A DNA stretch of 64,000 bases, from NCBI GenBank assembly GCA_947492525.1, contig CANLNQ010000006.1:62001-126000 (forward strand), written 5' to 3'. Below are positions 35,122 through 43,700 of this stretch, one piece after another. Positions within the stretch are counted from its first letter, which is position 1. The number at the start of each line of letters is the position of its first letter. This DNA comes from an uncultured Granulosicoccus sp. GTDB lineage: Bacteria > Pseudomonadota > Gammaproteobacteria > Granulosicoccales > Granulosicoccaceae. The notes under the pieces were generated by a model. That model saw only the letters and a list, made by a program, of their open reading frames with translations, was not told the origin of the DNA and ran no database searches. The position numbers were made by a program, and so were the translations under genes.

Positions 35122-36354
35122 CTAACGTACGCATCGCACAAGATTATCGGGGCGGTCGACGTCACAGGCATTGATTGAACAGAGATCCTCATCCGTCAGG
35201 CTTTGTCCGTCGAGTGTCTTGATGGAAGAACGCTGAGCGCCGGCACCATGCCAATCAGTGTACTCACTCTGGTCACCTGCCTTGCTCAATGCCTTGCCGA
35301 ACACGATGACATTGGCGTGAGATTTGATGTCACCAAAGGTGGTGCTGGTCCAGTAGTCGAGCGTCTCGGAATCCTGGGTGATGCCGAACACGCTATCATC
35401 AATGGCTGGAAAATCCGTCTTGTCGTAGTCCACGATGCTCTGCAATTCCTTGCTGTCCGGCAGGCGCCAGTCCTGATGATCAGCCAGATCCAGCGACTCG
35501 CAATAAGCCAGAGCATCTGCCCACTCGCGGCGTTGACCATCGTCGTTCTGTTGCCAGTCCAGGCCGGTGGCCAGATCGCTGACTGTGCCATCCTTGTTGT
35601 CGACGAACTCATTCCGGCCGTAGACGTTTTCAGCACCGTTGACGCAGCGCACGAAATTGCCGGGTGCCTTGCCATCGGCGGGGCCGTGGGCAAGGCCGCT
35701 GTGGCTGGCCTCGTCACCCGTGAAGAAGTCGAGACCAGTTCCGTAGGCCTTGATATGCCCATCGGCAAAGTTGAATCCGAAGGCACCCTGATTTCTGCCG
35801 TTGATGATCGGTCCTTTCACATACAAGGTACTGCTCCAGTATTGTCCAGCGAACACCATCGGCGGTCTGGGATACTGGAAGTCGAAAACCGAGGTGTCGA
35901 TGTAGGGAGTGGGACTACCTTGCTCGGGTTTGAGTAGCTCACCCCGAAAATCGGCGAGCGAATACAGTTCCTTGATGCTTGGCACGCGCCAGTCGCTTCT
36001 CCCACCGAGTTCCAGTGCTGCGCAATAGCTCTCTGCCTCGGCAAATTGCAGGCGAGCATTGCCCGGACTCTGTTGCCAGATCAACCCGGTGACCGTGTCG
36101 CTGATGGTGCCGTCCTCATTGTCTTGATAGGCCGATGCCGTTCGTGAATACTGGGCATCCTGACCGAACAATGACTCCCCTGAAGCCGGGCACGCCATGG
36201 CGGTGCCGCTGTTGTCATAGCAAGTATCCTGCATCGTATCCACAATCGGATAGCCGAGACTGCCTGCCATGGCTGTCGATACGGAAATTGCCCCGCAGGC
36301 AAGGATTTCGACACCACGCCTGAATGTATTGAGGAGGTGATCGTTACTCTTCAT
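35122..36354 (-). CDS. Secreted protein with two Lcl C-terminal (DUF1566) domains
   Basis: Exported protein of 410 residues. A signal peptide covers about residues 1-30 (ILACGAISVSTAMAG). Two DUF1566/Lcl_C domains follow, one around 75-230 and one around 245-400. Each carries the family signature of a DNEDGTISDTVTGLIWQQ-type opening, a WRVPSIKEL or WRLPDSKEL segment, a YWSST or YWTST segment and a closing FVRCV or LVRCV. In Legionella Lcl this domain binds glycosaminoglycans and promotes adhesion, which is only a hint here. Several cysteines could form disulfides. The ATG at 36354 starts the signal peptide. A GTG at 36369 is an alternative. Confidence 0.85.
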   Translation of the reverse strand: MKSNDHLLNTFRRGVEILACGAISVSTAMAGSLGYPIVDTMQDTCYDNSGTAMACPASGESLFGQDAQYSRTASAYQDNEDGTISDTVTGLIWQQSPGNARLQFAEAESYCAALELGGRSDWRVPSIKELYSLADFRGELLKPEQGSPTPYIDTSVFDFQYPRPPMVFAGQYWSSTLYVKGPIINGRNQGAFGFNFADGHIKAYGTGLDFFTGDEASHSGLAHGPADGKAPGNFVRCVNGAENVYGRNEFVDNKDGTVSDLATGLDWQQNDDGQRREWADALAYCESLDLADHQDWRLPDSKELQSIVDYDKTDFPAIDDSVFGITQDSETLDYWTSTTFGDIKSHANVIVFGKALSKAGDQSEYTDWHGAGAQRSSIKTLDGQSLTDEDLCSINACDVDRPDNLVRCVR

Positions 36355-36369
36355 GAATGTCAATCTCAC

Positions 36370-36714
36370 TAACTGGCCATGCAGACTATCGTGCGTAATA
36401 CCAGCACTGCATTCATCTGATCATGACAGCCATGTTGATCACGGTGGCCCGTGAGCGTTTTATCTCCGCAACGATACTATTGATTGAACGGTGGAATGTG
36501 CAGCCATTGTGAATAGTTGGCGATTCACAAGATTGTTTCGCTATCGGGGGGGCGGCATTTTCCTTCCGGTAGCGGGGCAGCGGGCACACAGGTCACACTT
36601 GCGTGCTCCAATCTCGACACCTTACAGCAGCGGTTGTAGCGCGGCTGCAAACACCAGGTTCAGTATCCGTGTGTCTTGTTCATGACGAGCGATCAAGCGT
36701 CTGCCGATTCATGA
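36370..36714. other. Intergenic region without supported gene
   Basis: Non-coding stretch of about 345 bases between two minus-strand envelope genes. A plus-strand open frame of 64 codons lacks a ribosome binding site and recognisable sequence. No strong hairpin, repeat or RNA gene was seen. It likely carries the DUF1566 gene promoter and the end of the YHYH gene transcript is on its far side. Confidence 0.5.
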
Positions 36715-37788
36715 TCACTTCGGCGGAGGCGGTGGAGGGCCCCCTGGGCCGCCACGTACCTGATCAACGCTTTCGCCTTGTAGACAGGTGACAATCCTGT
36801 TCCTGCCCGGCGCTTGCGCATGGTAGTGATAACCACGTATGTCATCCTGGTGTCCACCGCACTCATCCAGTCCGCTTGCCGACTTGCCAGCCGGGTCGAG
36901 ATGCGCTGAGATCGCATAGCCGTCCATCGCATATCCGATCAACATCGCATGCTCATCCACTTGTTCAACGATCTCAACACAGTCAGTGGCGGCATGGTAG
37001 TGATAACCTTCATGCGGATTCGCGTGTCCGCCACAATCATCGAAGACGCCGAGTGTAATCGTGCTCAGAATCAGGTCTACGGGAGCCGGTGGTCCGAAGA
37101 GAACGCCGTTCAGTGCAACTCCCGGATTGCTGCCCCTTACCGGCGTTGGGGTAGCGTGTGGCACGGGTTCAGTCGGTATCAGTATCGCTTGCTGAATGCC
37201 ACCTCCCAATGCTTCCAGGGAACAGGAAAGACAGAAGTTGTCACGGCCTGATGAATTCTCCGGGTCGCCCGCAACCTCACAACCTTCAGCGCCATCGATG
37301 ATGTACACCTTGCCGGTTGCCGGATCATACATCTGCCAGCGGTCATCGTCATAGAGTTCCGGCAAACTGACAATGAATGCACCGTCGACATCATGGACCG
37401 TTCCGGATCCATCAAACCAGATCCCACCTTCTTTCGCAGAAGATGTGATGGATGGGGGGCAATAGGGGCCTGCCTGCGCGTCGTTCATCGGTGCACCCGC
37501 GATGTTCAATCGCAAGCAAGTGGTTCTGGTGCCACCGTTCAAGGTGCACTCTTCGGTAGTGACCTCGCTTACCAGTGCGCCATCGAGAAAAAGGGCAGGA
37601 TCAACGGCTCGGCTGTCACGCAAGACTTTCACCAGGCCTGCTTCCGCAGATTCAAGCGCACCTGACGGTTGTTCCCGGCTGGAACTGCTACAGCCGACAT
37701 TCAGCGCAGCCGTGATCACCATCAGCGCGAAGGACCTCGGCGTCAGCACACAGAGTTGTTGACGAGTATTCCTGGCAGTCGCTTTCAT
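36715..37788 (-). CDS. YHYH domain-containing lipoprotein
   Basis: Probable lipoprotein of 357 residues. The N-terminus has a hydrophobic stretch ending in the lipobox NVGC (Cys33) followed by SSSS. The C-terminal half carries the YHYH domain: ALNGVLFGPPAPVDLILSTI, DDCGGHANPHEGYHYHAATD and GLDECGGHQDDIRGYHYHAQ. These His/Cys clusters suggest metal binding or extracellular disulfides. The protein ends in a Gly/Pro run (GGPGGPPPPPPK). Function of the family is unknown. GGA lies about eleven bases before the ATG. Confidence 0.85.
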   Translation of the reverse strand: MKATARNTRQQLCVLTPRSFALMVITAALNVGCSSSSREQPSGALESAEAGLVKVLRDSRAVDPALFLDGALVSEVTTEECTLNGGTRTTCLRLNIAGAPMNDAQAGPYCPPSITSSAKEGGIWFDGSGTVHDVDGAFIVSLPELYDDDRWQMYDPATGKVYIIDGAEGCEVAGDPENSSGRDNFCLSCSLEALGGGIQQAILIPTEPVPHATPTPVRGSNPGVALNGVLFGPPAPVDLILSTITLGVFDDCGGHANPHEGYHYHAATDCVEIVEQVDEHAMLIGYAMDGYAISAHLDPAGKSASGLDECGGHQDDIRGYHYHAQAPGRNRIVTCLQGESVDQVRGGPGGPPPPPPK

Positions 37789-38010
37789 TTCTCGATTTCC
37801 TGTAGGTGGATCTTGCCAGAGCAGACTAAATTCTTGGAAGTGACTGCCGACGAAGTCGCTTGAACCTGCATGTCAGTCGATACAAATGTACGCGTTTGAC
37901 TGTCGGAGCGTCACTCTGCCGCGTATGTTCCTTGATCATTTCACGATTGTTGCAAGCAACACGTTCTTTAAACGGGTGGATGACTGCAGGAATGGAAATT
38001 AGACAGTGGT

Positions 38011-38016
38011 TATAAT
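38011..38016 (+). promoter_or_regulatory. Likely -10 box (TATAAT) of the metallothionein gene
   Basis: A perfect TATAAT lies 31 bases before the metallothionein ATG and just upstream of its AGGAGG ribosome binding site, giving a short leader. No good -35 element is seen at the right distance, which suggests activator dependence, for example by a metal-responsive regulator. Confidence 0.45.
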
Positions 38017-38046
38017 GTAGGAGAACTTGGCAGGAGGCGGTATCTC

Positions 38047-38238
38047 ATGACAGGCTCTCAACATTGCGCACATGAGACATGCAAATGCACGCTGGGGCCG
38101 GAAGGCAGCATCAAGGCGGACGATGGGCGATCGTATTGCTCGGTAGGCTGCATGGAGGGCAAGGGCTGCGATTGTCCGGATTGCCTGTGTCGACTGGATA
38201 CGGTAGACGATTCTTCAACTGAGATACCGATGATCTGA
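38047..38238 (+). CDS. Bacterial metallothionein
   Basis: Cytoplasmic metal-sequestering protein of 63 residues. It has nine cysteines (7, 12, 14, 31, 35, 41, 43, 46, 48) plus His6 and His9, in the bacterial SmtA/PmtA layout: an N-terminal CxxxxCxC, a central YCSVGC zinc-finger-like segment, and a C-terminal CDCPDCLC. These proteins bind Zn, Cd or Cu in a four-metal cluster. The acidic tail after Cys48 (about 15 residues) is longer than in PmtA. AGGAGG lies nine bases upstream of the ATG, a strong site for a gene this small. The acylphosphatase gene follows 42 bases later on the same strand. Confidence 0.88.
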   Translation: MTGSQHCAHETCKCTLGPEGSIKADDGRSYCSVGCMEGKGCDCPDCLCRLDTVDDSSTEIPMI

Positions 38239-38280
38239 CGGCTCACTGGCCGTCAGTATCCGGGCAGAGGCCGGCATGTC

Positions 38281-38583
38281 ATGACGATTGAAAAAGCCAC
38301 TCGGCACTTTCGAGTCACAGGCCGTGTACAAGGGGTCGGGTTTCGTTATCGAACCCAGCAGGAGGCTCGACGTCTCGGTCTGGTGGGGTGGGTACGCAAC
38401 AACCCGGATTCCTCTGTCGAAGCCAGTGCCATGGGCAGCGGCGAGTCGCTGGATGCGCTGGAAAGATGGCTGCAGAACGGACCTGCCGGCGCGCGCGTCG
38501 ACACGCTTGAATCCTGTGTACCGGACGCCCAGGAACCATCGGCTGCCTTGTCTGGCTCGGATGACTTCGTGATCGTGCGCTGA
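38281..38583 (+). CDS. acyP: Acylphosphatase
   Basis: Small cytoplasmic hydrolase of 100 residues that cleaves the carboxyl-phosphate bond of acyl phosphates such as acetyl phosphate. The catalytic loop RVQGVGFRYRTQQEA contains the phosphate-binding Arg22, and the catalytic Asn40 follows in GWVRNNPDSSVEA. Length and order match the family exactly. It lies 42 bases downstream of the metallothionein gene and is probably read from the same promoter. A link between the two functions is not obvious. Confidence 0.95.
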   Translation: MTIEKATRHFRVTGRVQGVGFRYRTQQEARRLGLVGWVRNNPDSSVEASAMGSGESLDALERWLQNGPAGARVDTLESCVPDAQEPSAALSGSDDFVIVR

Positions 38584-38610
38584 GTGAGCTGATTGGAGGG
38601 CGTGAAGAGC

Positions 38611-38661
38611 GTGCAGTGAGTGCAGTGAGTGCAGTGAGTGCAGTGCGTGCAGTGCGTGCAG
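38611..38661. repeat. 9-base tandem repeat (five full copies plus a partial one)
   Basis: The unit GTGCAGTGA is repeated three times and then continues as two GTGCAGTGC variants and a partial copy, in the short gap between the converging acylphosphatase and DUF1206 genes. It is a slippage-prone minisatellite with no internal symmetry strong enough for a terminator. Confidence 0.8.
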
Positions 38662-38672
38662 GAAGCTGACTG

Positions 38673-39518
38673 CTAGTCGAGTTGGCCCTCAAGTTCTGCG
38701 TCTTCCACGTTGATCGGGCGCCACAAGGCTTCGCAGGCCGAGTAGGCTGAGAAGATCAGGAAACCCACACCCAGCAGCATCAACAAGAGATCGCCAGCGG
38801 GCAACTGCTGTACGAAATCCAGCGCCTCACTCAGGCCAGGAGGTTGAGTGTCAGTGGGGTTGACGGTCATGAAGCGATAGAAGAGCAGCAATGCGATGAG
38901 AGCGAATACCGTTCCTCGGGCACACAGCGCCATCTTTGCTATCGGATGCACCAGATCCATATCGGCAACACGCTTGTCAAAATGTCTGGCGTAACCTTCG
39001 GTGTACGCCTGAAAGAAGTAGGCGGCGGCGACAGCAGATATCACGATCAGCATGAGTAGCAATAGCGGCCTGGTGCCGATGATCGAAGCAATGCTGTCGG
39101 AGACGGTTGTTGATGATGACGCGCCGTCGTAGGGCAGAACACCCAGCAGGGATAATGCGTAGACAGTCAGCACGCCATAGGCGATTGCGCCAGCAAAGCG
39201 TCCGGCCCTGATTGCCAGACCCTTGAGCGTCCAGCCGTGAGAGTCGGTATCCAGCAGCGATTGAATGAGTCGCCACAGCACATAGCCCGACATGCCCACG
39301 ATCAGCAGGCCAACCATTACCTTCCCGAATGGCTGCTCCAGCACCAGTCGAAGTGCCCCCTTGCTATCGGTTTCCCCACCGTGGCCAAAGCCGGACAATA
39401 TGGCAAACAGACCAATGATGAAATTGACCAGACTTCGCGATGCATAGCCGGTACGGGCCAGAAATCTGATCCAGCCATGAGAATGAGTCCCGGCCAGGGA
39501 AAAGTCGGCGCTCGTCAT
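38673..39518 (-). CDS. DUF1206 family membrane protein
   Basis: Inner-membrane protein of 281 residues with about six helices. It shows three internal repeats, each of two helices separated by a loop: FLARTGYASRSLVNFIIGLF, AIRAGRFAGAIAYGVLTVYA and HPIAKMALCARGTVFALIAL. This three-fold repeat defines DUF1206, whose function is unknown. The first repeat includes GFGHGGETDSKGALRLVLEQ, the usual loop. It stands alone on the minus strand. Confidence 0.88.
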   Translation of the reverse strand: MTSADFSLAGTHSHGWIRFLARTGYASRSLVNFIIGLFAILSGFGHGGETDSKGALRLVLEQPFGKVMVGLLIVGMSGYVLWRLIQSLLDTDSHGWTLKGLAIRAGRFAGAIAYGVLTVYALSLLGVLPYDGASSSTTVSDSIASIIGTRPLLLLMLIVISAVAAAYFFQAYTEGYARHFDKRVADMDLVHPIAKMALCARGTVFALIALLLFYRFMTVNPTDTQPPGLSEALDFVQQLPAGDLLLMLLGVGFLIFSAYSACEALWRPINVEDAELEGQLD

Positions 39519-39818
39519 GATCGGGTATTCTGATTCATCGTGTCGAGAGAATGGTAGGAATGCATGGACCGTTTGCGTGTGTTCCGTGTCTGGCTGGCGA
39601 AGTCTGACCCCCTGTCGAGCCTGTCAGGTCCACCTCGTTCAGCTGCACCTTCAACAACGATACGCTGGCACGACTGCAGGCAGCACGCTCTTGTAGTGGA
39701 TACATGACAGCTCTGACAACGCAGGACTGCTGTCTGGCAGACGCGACTGGTTCCGCTCGCTACCGAGTTCACCAATTCTGCTGGCAGGCGCTTTATGGGT
39801 CAATCTGGCACAGCCGCA
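39519..39818. other. Intergenic region without supported gene
   Basis: 300 bases between DUF1206 and the DUF3891-like gene, both minus-strand. An 86-codon minus-strand frame crosses it but overlaps the DUF1206 start and has no family resemblance or ribosome binding site. Nothing else is recognised. Confidence 0.4.
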
Positions 39819-40481
39819 TCAACGACCCGGTGACACTTCCCAGGGTACTTGTATCGCGCGTAGCTTCGTCGGATACACATCGCGTTCGAAAGCCAGTAGA
39901 TAGCCATTCAAGGACGGGCAATCGAAAGGCCAGGGCGAGACCTGTACGTGGCCCCGTCCGTCCATGTCAATCTTCACTGGGCAGCGTTGCTCGCTTTCGA
40001 TATCCGGATGGACATCCACCGTACCGGTAAACGGTTTTTCGAAGCAGAAGTGGAATGCCACACTGTCACAGAAAGCGGTAACTGCATCGGCGCGCAGATA
40101 GCGCGTTTCGCTGATACCGGTCTCCTGCACAAGTTGGCCAATATACTTGCGACATTCCGCTTTCAAGTCGGCGTGTTCAACATCATCCATCAGCCTCAGA
40201 GCATGATGTTTCACCACAGTCTCGGCAATGCGGTCGCTGAGTTCCGTGTTCATCAGCCGTTCCAATGTATACGCCCGTTGTGCAGAGGACATGGCACCAA
40301 TACTGTATTCGTCCGCTGTACCAAACCCCAGGTCGTGCAGAGCAACCCCGGTATTGAATGACGCTGTAGGCAAGTCCGGCCGTGCGAATTCGCCGTTTCC
40401 CCAGTGCTGCGCCAGCGTGCCGGCAAGCCGCATGTGTTCATACTGAGTGAAGTTGATGTTGCGACGTCTGGATTCGAACAT
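39819..40481 (-). CDS. DUF3891-like protein
   Basis: Protein of 220 residues without signal peptide. The pattern YEHMRLAGTLAQHWGNGEFA, then NTGVALHDLGFG, and later VVKHHALRLM is that of DUF3891, a His/Asp-containing helical family that looks like a distant HD-domain hydrolase. The histidines (in HWG, LHD and KHH) could bind metal. Family function is unknown. It diverges from the giant three-gene operon with about 280 bases between starts, so shared regulation is possible but nothing links their functions. Confidence 0.65.
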   Translation of the reverse strand: MFESRRRNINFTQYEHMRLAGTLAQHWGNGEFARPDLPTASFNTGVALHDLGFGTADEYSIGAMSSAQRAYTLERLMNTELSDRIAETVVKHHALRLMDDVEHADLKAECRKYIGQLVQETGISETRYLRADAVTAFCDSVAFHFCFEKPFTGTVDVHPDIESEQRCPVKIDMDGRGHVQVSPWPFDCPSLNGYLLAFERDVYPTKLRAIQVPWEVSPGR

Positions 40482-40762
40482 GTATCAAGACTAGCGCAAA
40501 TTTGCAGTCACGATCGCGTGAAAGAGAAGATTGCAGGCATGTCATTCCTGTCATTTACCTGTCTCTACCCGATCATCCCGTCGTGAGATGACCTTGCTGC
40601 TCCTGATTGAAGGCGTAGAACTGATTCGATGCTTTCCTCAGAGCGAGGCTGCGCACGAACCTTAAACGAATTGCCAGTTGTATCCATGTTCGACTCTGAT
40701 TCATGGTGTCCGAGACACAGATCACGTCACTTGCGATCGCTCAGCGGTGCGAGGGAGGTAGC

Positions 40763-43700
40763 ATGGCCAGAACTGCAGGAATTCCACTTGTTGACCTGTT
40801 CGGCTTGACCGATCAGATCAACGCCGCACTGCCACCTGTGTTTCAGGGCTTCACCGATCGATTCGTGGCGACACGACATCGCACCACGCGCTCAGCAGGC
40901 GCCATTCATCATCATGGTGTGTTGCAGTCCGTTCTTGACAGTGCAAGTGTGGATATCGAGGAACTGGATATCGGTATCGGTACCTTGCAAATCCCCTTGA
41001 TTCACTCAGGCCTGCCCTTTCAGCTGGCCATCGCGCGTGCACCCATCACCGGCAATCTGGAGCCCGCACCCGCATCCTGGCAGCTGGATATCCGCCTGGC
41101 CGATTTCATTCTCACACTCGATGCGCTGGAACCGGCAATCTACCGACCCGAGAGCAGTACCGCACCTCGGCATCTGGTGCGTGATCCCGGACGCGATCGC
41201 GTGAAGATCATCGGGTCCGCAACGGTGCGCTTCTCCAGAACGGGCAGCGCGGATATCGTGACCAGTTTCATCGATGAAAGTGATCCTCTGGATCCCTCTG
41301 CTGCATCCGGAGGCGTGCTGTCCCTCACCTGCAGTCCGCCACATTTCTTCTTCGGCAAGTCTCAATTGGGGATGACCATCAATCAGTTGGCCTACGATTT
41401 CTCTGATGACTACTCGCCGCCTGGCGTCATCGAACGGGGGCAAGGCGCGGCCTGGGAAGGTCTGTCTGTCAAGGAAGCAACGCTGTATGCACCGCGGAAT
41501 CTGCCACTGGTCGGCGATGTATCGGGAAGTGTGAAAAACGCCTTGTTCGGCCGGCCAGCAGGTATACAGGGAGATTTCGAATTGCAATTCGGCCGTTCCG
41601 CGCTGAGCCCGGATACCTTTCGTTTCCGCCAGGATGGCGAAGAGGCGGTGACCGCCCAGGGGCAGGGCCTGTCGAGAAAGGTCGCCATCGTTGCCGATCA
41701 GGATGACAGGGTGACCGTTCAGGCAGCCTTCACGGCCAGTTCCCCGCCCGACGGTGGTGTTCTGGAGGATTGGTCGGCGCGGTGGCACTGGCCGGATGGT
41801 TCGATGGACGATGATGTGGACGTGTCCAGCGGTGCCGTCATGCATGGCGAGGAGCTTCGGGTGACGCCGTTGGAGCATATCGACGGTGTGGACAACCCCA
41901 TCGAACATCCGGAAATCATTTTCCGATTCGAAGCTGCCGGTGAAGGCGCCGTTGTTCGGACTCGCATCAATGGCAATACCCTGGACAATGTCGTCCATAT
42001 CGGGGGGACGGTTGCGCAGATCAATGCACTGACACTGGAGGCGGTGTCAACGGCGCCCGGTACCTCGTCTTTCGAGTGGGAGTTGTCGGCCGGGAATGTC
42101 CGACACAAGGGCGCGGTGTTTACCCCGGATGTCACGGGCTTGAGTGGTGAGCAACTGATCAAGTTGAATGAAAAGCCGGAGGATGGTGATCCGAAACGCG
42201 TCAGTCACCTCATGGTGAGGATCGTGGAGGAGGGTGAACTGCTTGTCGGTACGGAAGGGGGTGTTTTCACCGAGGCCGATTCTGTCACTGCGCAGCCGCT
42301 TTCCGATGTCGAGGCAACCTACGATCTGAGCGACTTCCACGCCAGTGGTGCGACAAGAAGCAAGGCCGAGCAGGCGGAGCTGGACGATACGACTGCTGCC
42401 AATGTCGTGGTACCTGCCGATGGCTTGGCGCAGGTGGTCATTCCATTGGGCGCTGCACCTGCGCAGGTAGAACACGATAGACACATCAGCGTGTTGATGG
42501 CCTTTGATGACAATGTGGTGTTGGGGTGGGGGAAAGATGATGATGAGCGCTCGCTGGCGCCTGTCAGTGCCAATGGCGGCAACAACGAAGCAACCATCCG
42601 ACCACAGGTGCAGGACTGGGCCGCTCGCTATCCAGGCGCTCAGTTCATCGTCATCGGTCGTTGCGACGATATCGGTAGCGATGCCTATAACGAGGGTCTG
42701 GCTCAGCGGCGCGCCAGCAAGGGCGTTGAACTGCTCACCGGAGTCGATCCGACGGCAACGGCGGTTGAGGCGAGTCGCGTCTATCTGCGCGGTGAGCAAT
42801 CGTCCTGGAGCAATCCTGCCGGTGCCTCGGGCGATGGCAATACACTGGAAGAGGATTCCGAGATTTCGCTGGATGAGGCAGAGAAATCCGAGGCTGTTGG
42901 CAATGCGACGCTGGAGAACGGCCGACTGATCGAAGTGCGCGAAGATCGCAGCGGATGGCCCGCTGATCATGATGTGGACCACGCGGTAGAGAAAACCCGT
43001 GTTCAGTATCGCCGCGTGGATATCTACGCGGTAGGTGGTACGCCGGGTGATGACTCGGTGCGCGCCGAAAAGGAACCTGCGCGCGACCCGACCTATCGGC
43101 GTTCTCTGGTGCCGGCCAACGGGCGTGTGCTGGTACCCACGCATGCCCCCGATCCACGGTTCGATTATCGGGTTCGACTACTGCTGGGCTGGGACAAGCC
43201 AACGGCTGATGGCTTTGACAAGGCGGTGCCGAATCTGGGGGAGCTGGATATCGTCTGGACACCGGCCGAGACTCCTCTGCCGGATCTGGATCGGCCCGGC
43301 GGTGGAACGACGCCTGTGGACATGTCCAGCGAGACCTGGATCGTTGAACTGCGTTTCATTCACGATGAAATCACGGATTTCACGCGGGTATCTCTGGGCC
43401 TGCGATCGGAAGGAGATGTTGACGGTCTGGGCAGTGTGCAGAACAGCCTGTTCACTTCAACCATGGCACTGGCTCCCATGCTGCTGTCCGGGATTAACCC
43501 GGAAGATGACGCGGTCGGTGCCGGTGCGAGAATAACGGCACTGGTTGCTCTGGCTGGTCTGTCGCAAGCAGATCTGGGTAGTGGCAAGAAGCTGATCAGC
43601 GACGAAAGCAAGACTGCACTGATCGCCGTACGTGGTGAAGTGGATATGCGTTCATCGGCGGATCCGGGGGCAGCCTGTCAACTCAAGGTGCTGGTTGAAT

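Noticed and set aside
36491-36685. Small plus-strand gene in the 36.4-36.7 kb gap
   Set aside because: 64 codons without ribosome binding site or similarity. Treated as non-coding.
38611-38661. CRISPR-like array
   Set aside because: The units are 9 bases with no spacers. It is a tandem minisatellite.
39515-39775. 86-codon minus-strand frame between DUF1206 and DUF3891-like genes
   Set aside because: Overlaps the DUF1206 start, no ribosome binding site, random-looking composition.
42047-43144. Minus-strand open frame of 365 codons inside the giant gene
   Set aside because: Antisense shadow of a long GC-rich reading frame. The sense frame has consistent beta-strand pattern and coupling to the next gene.
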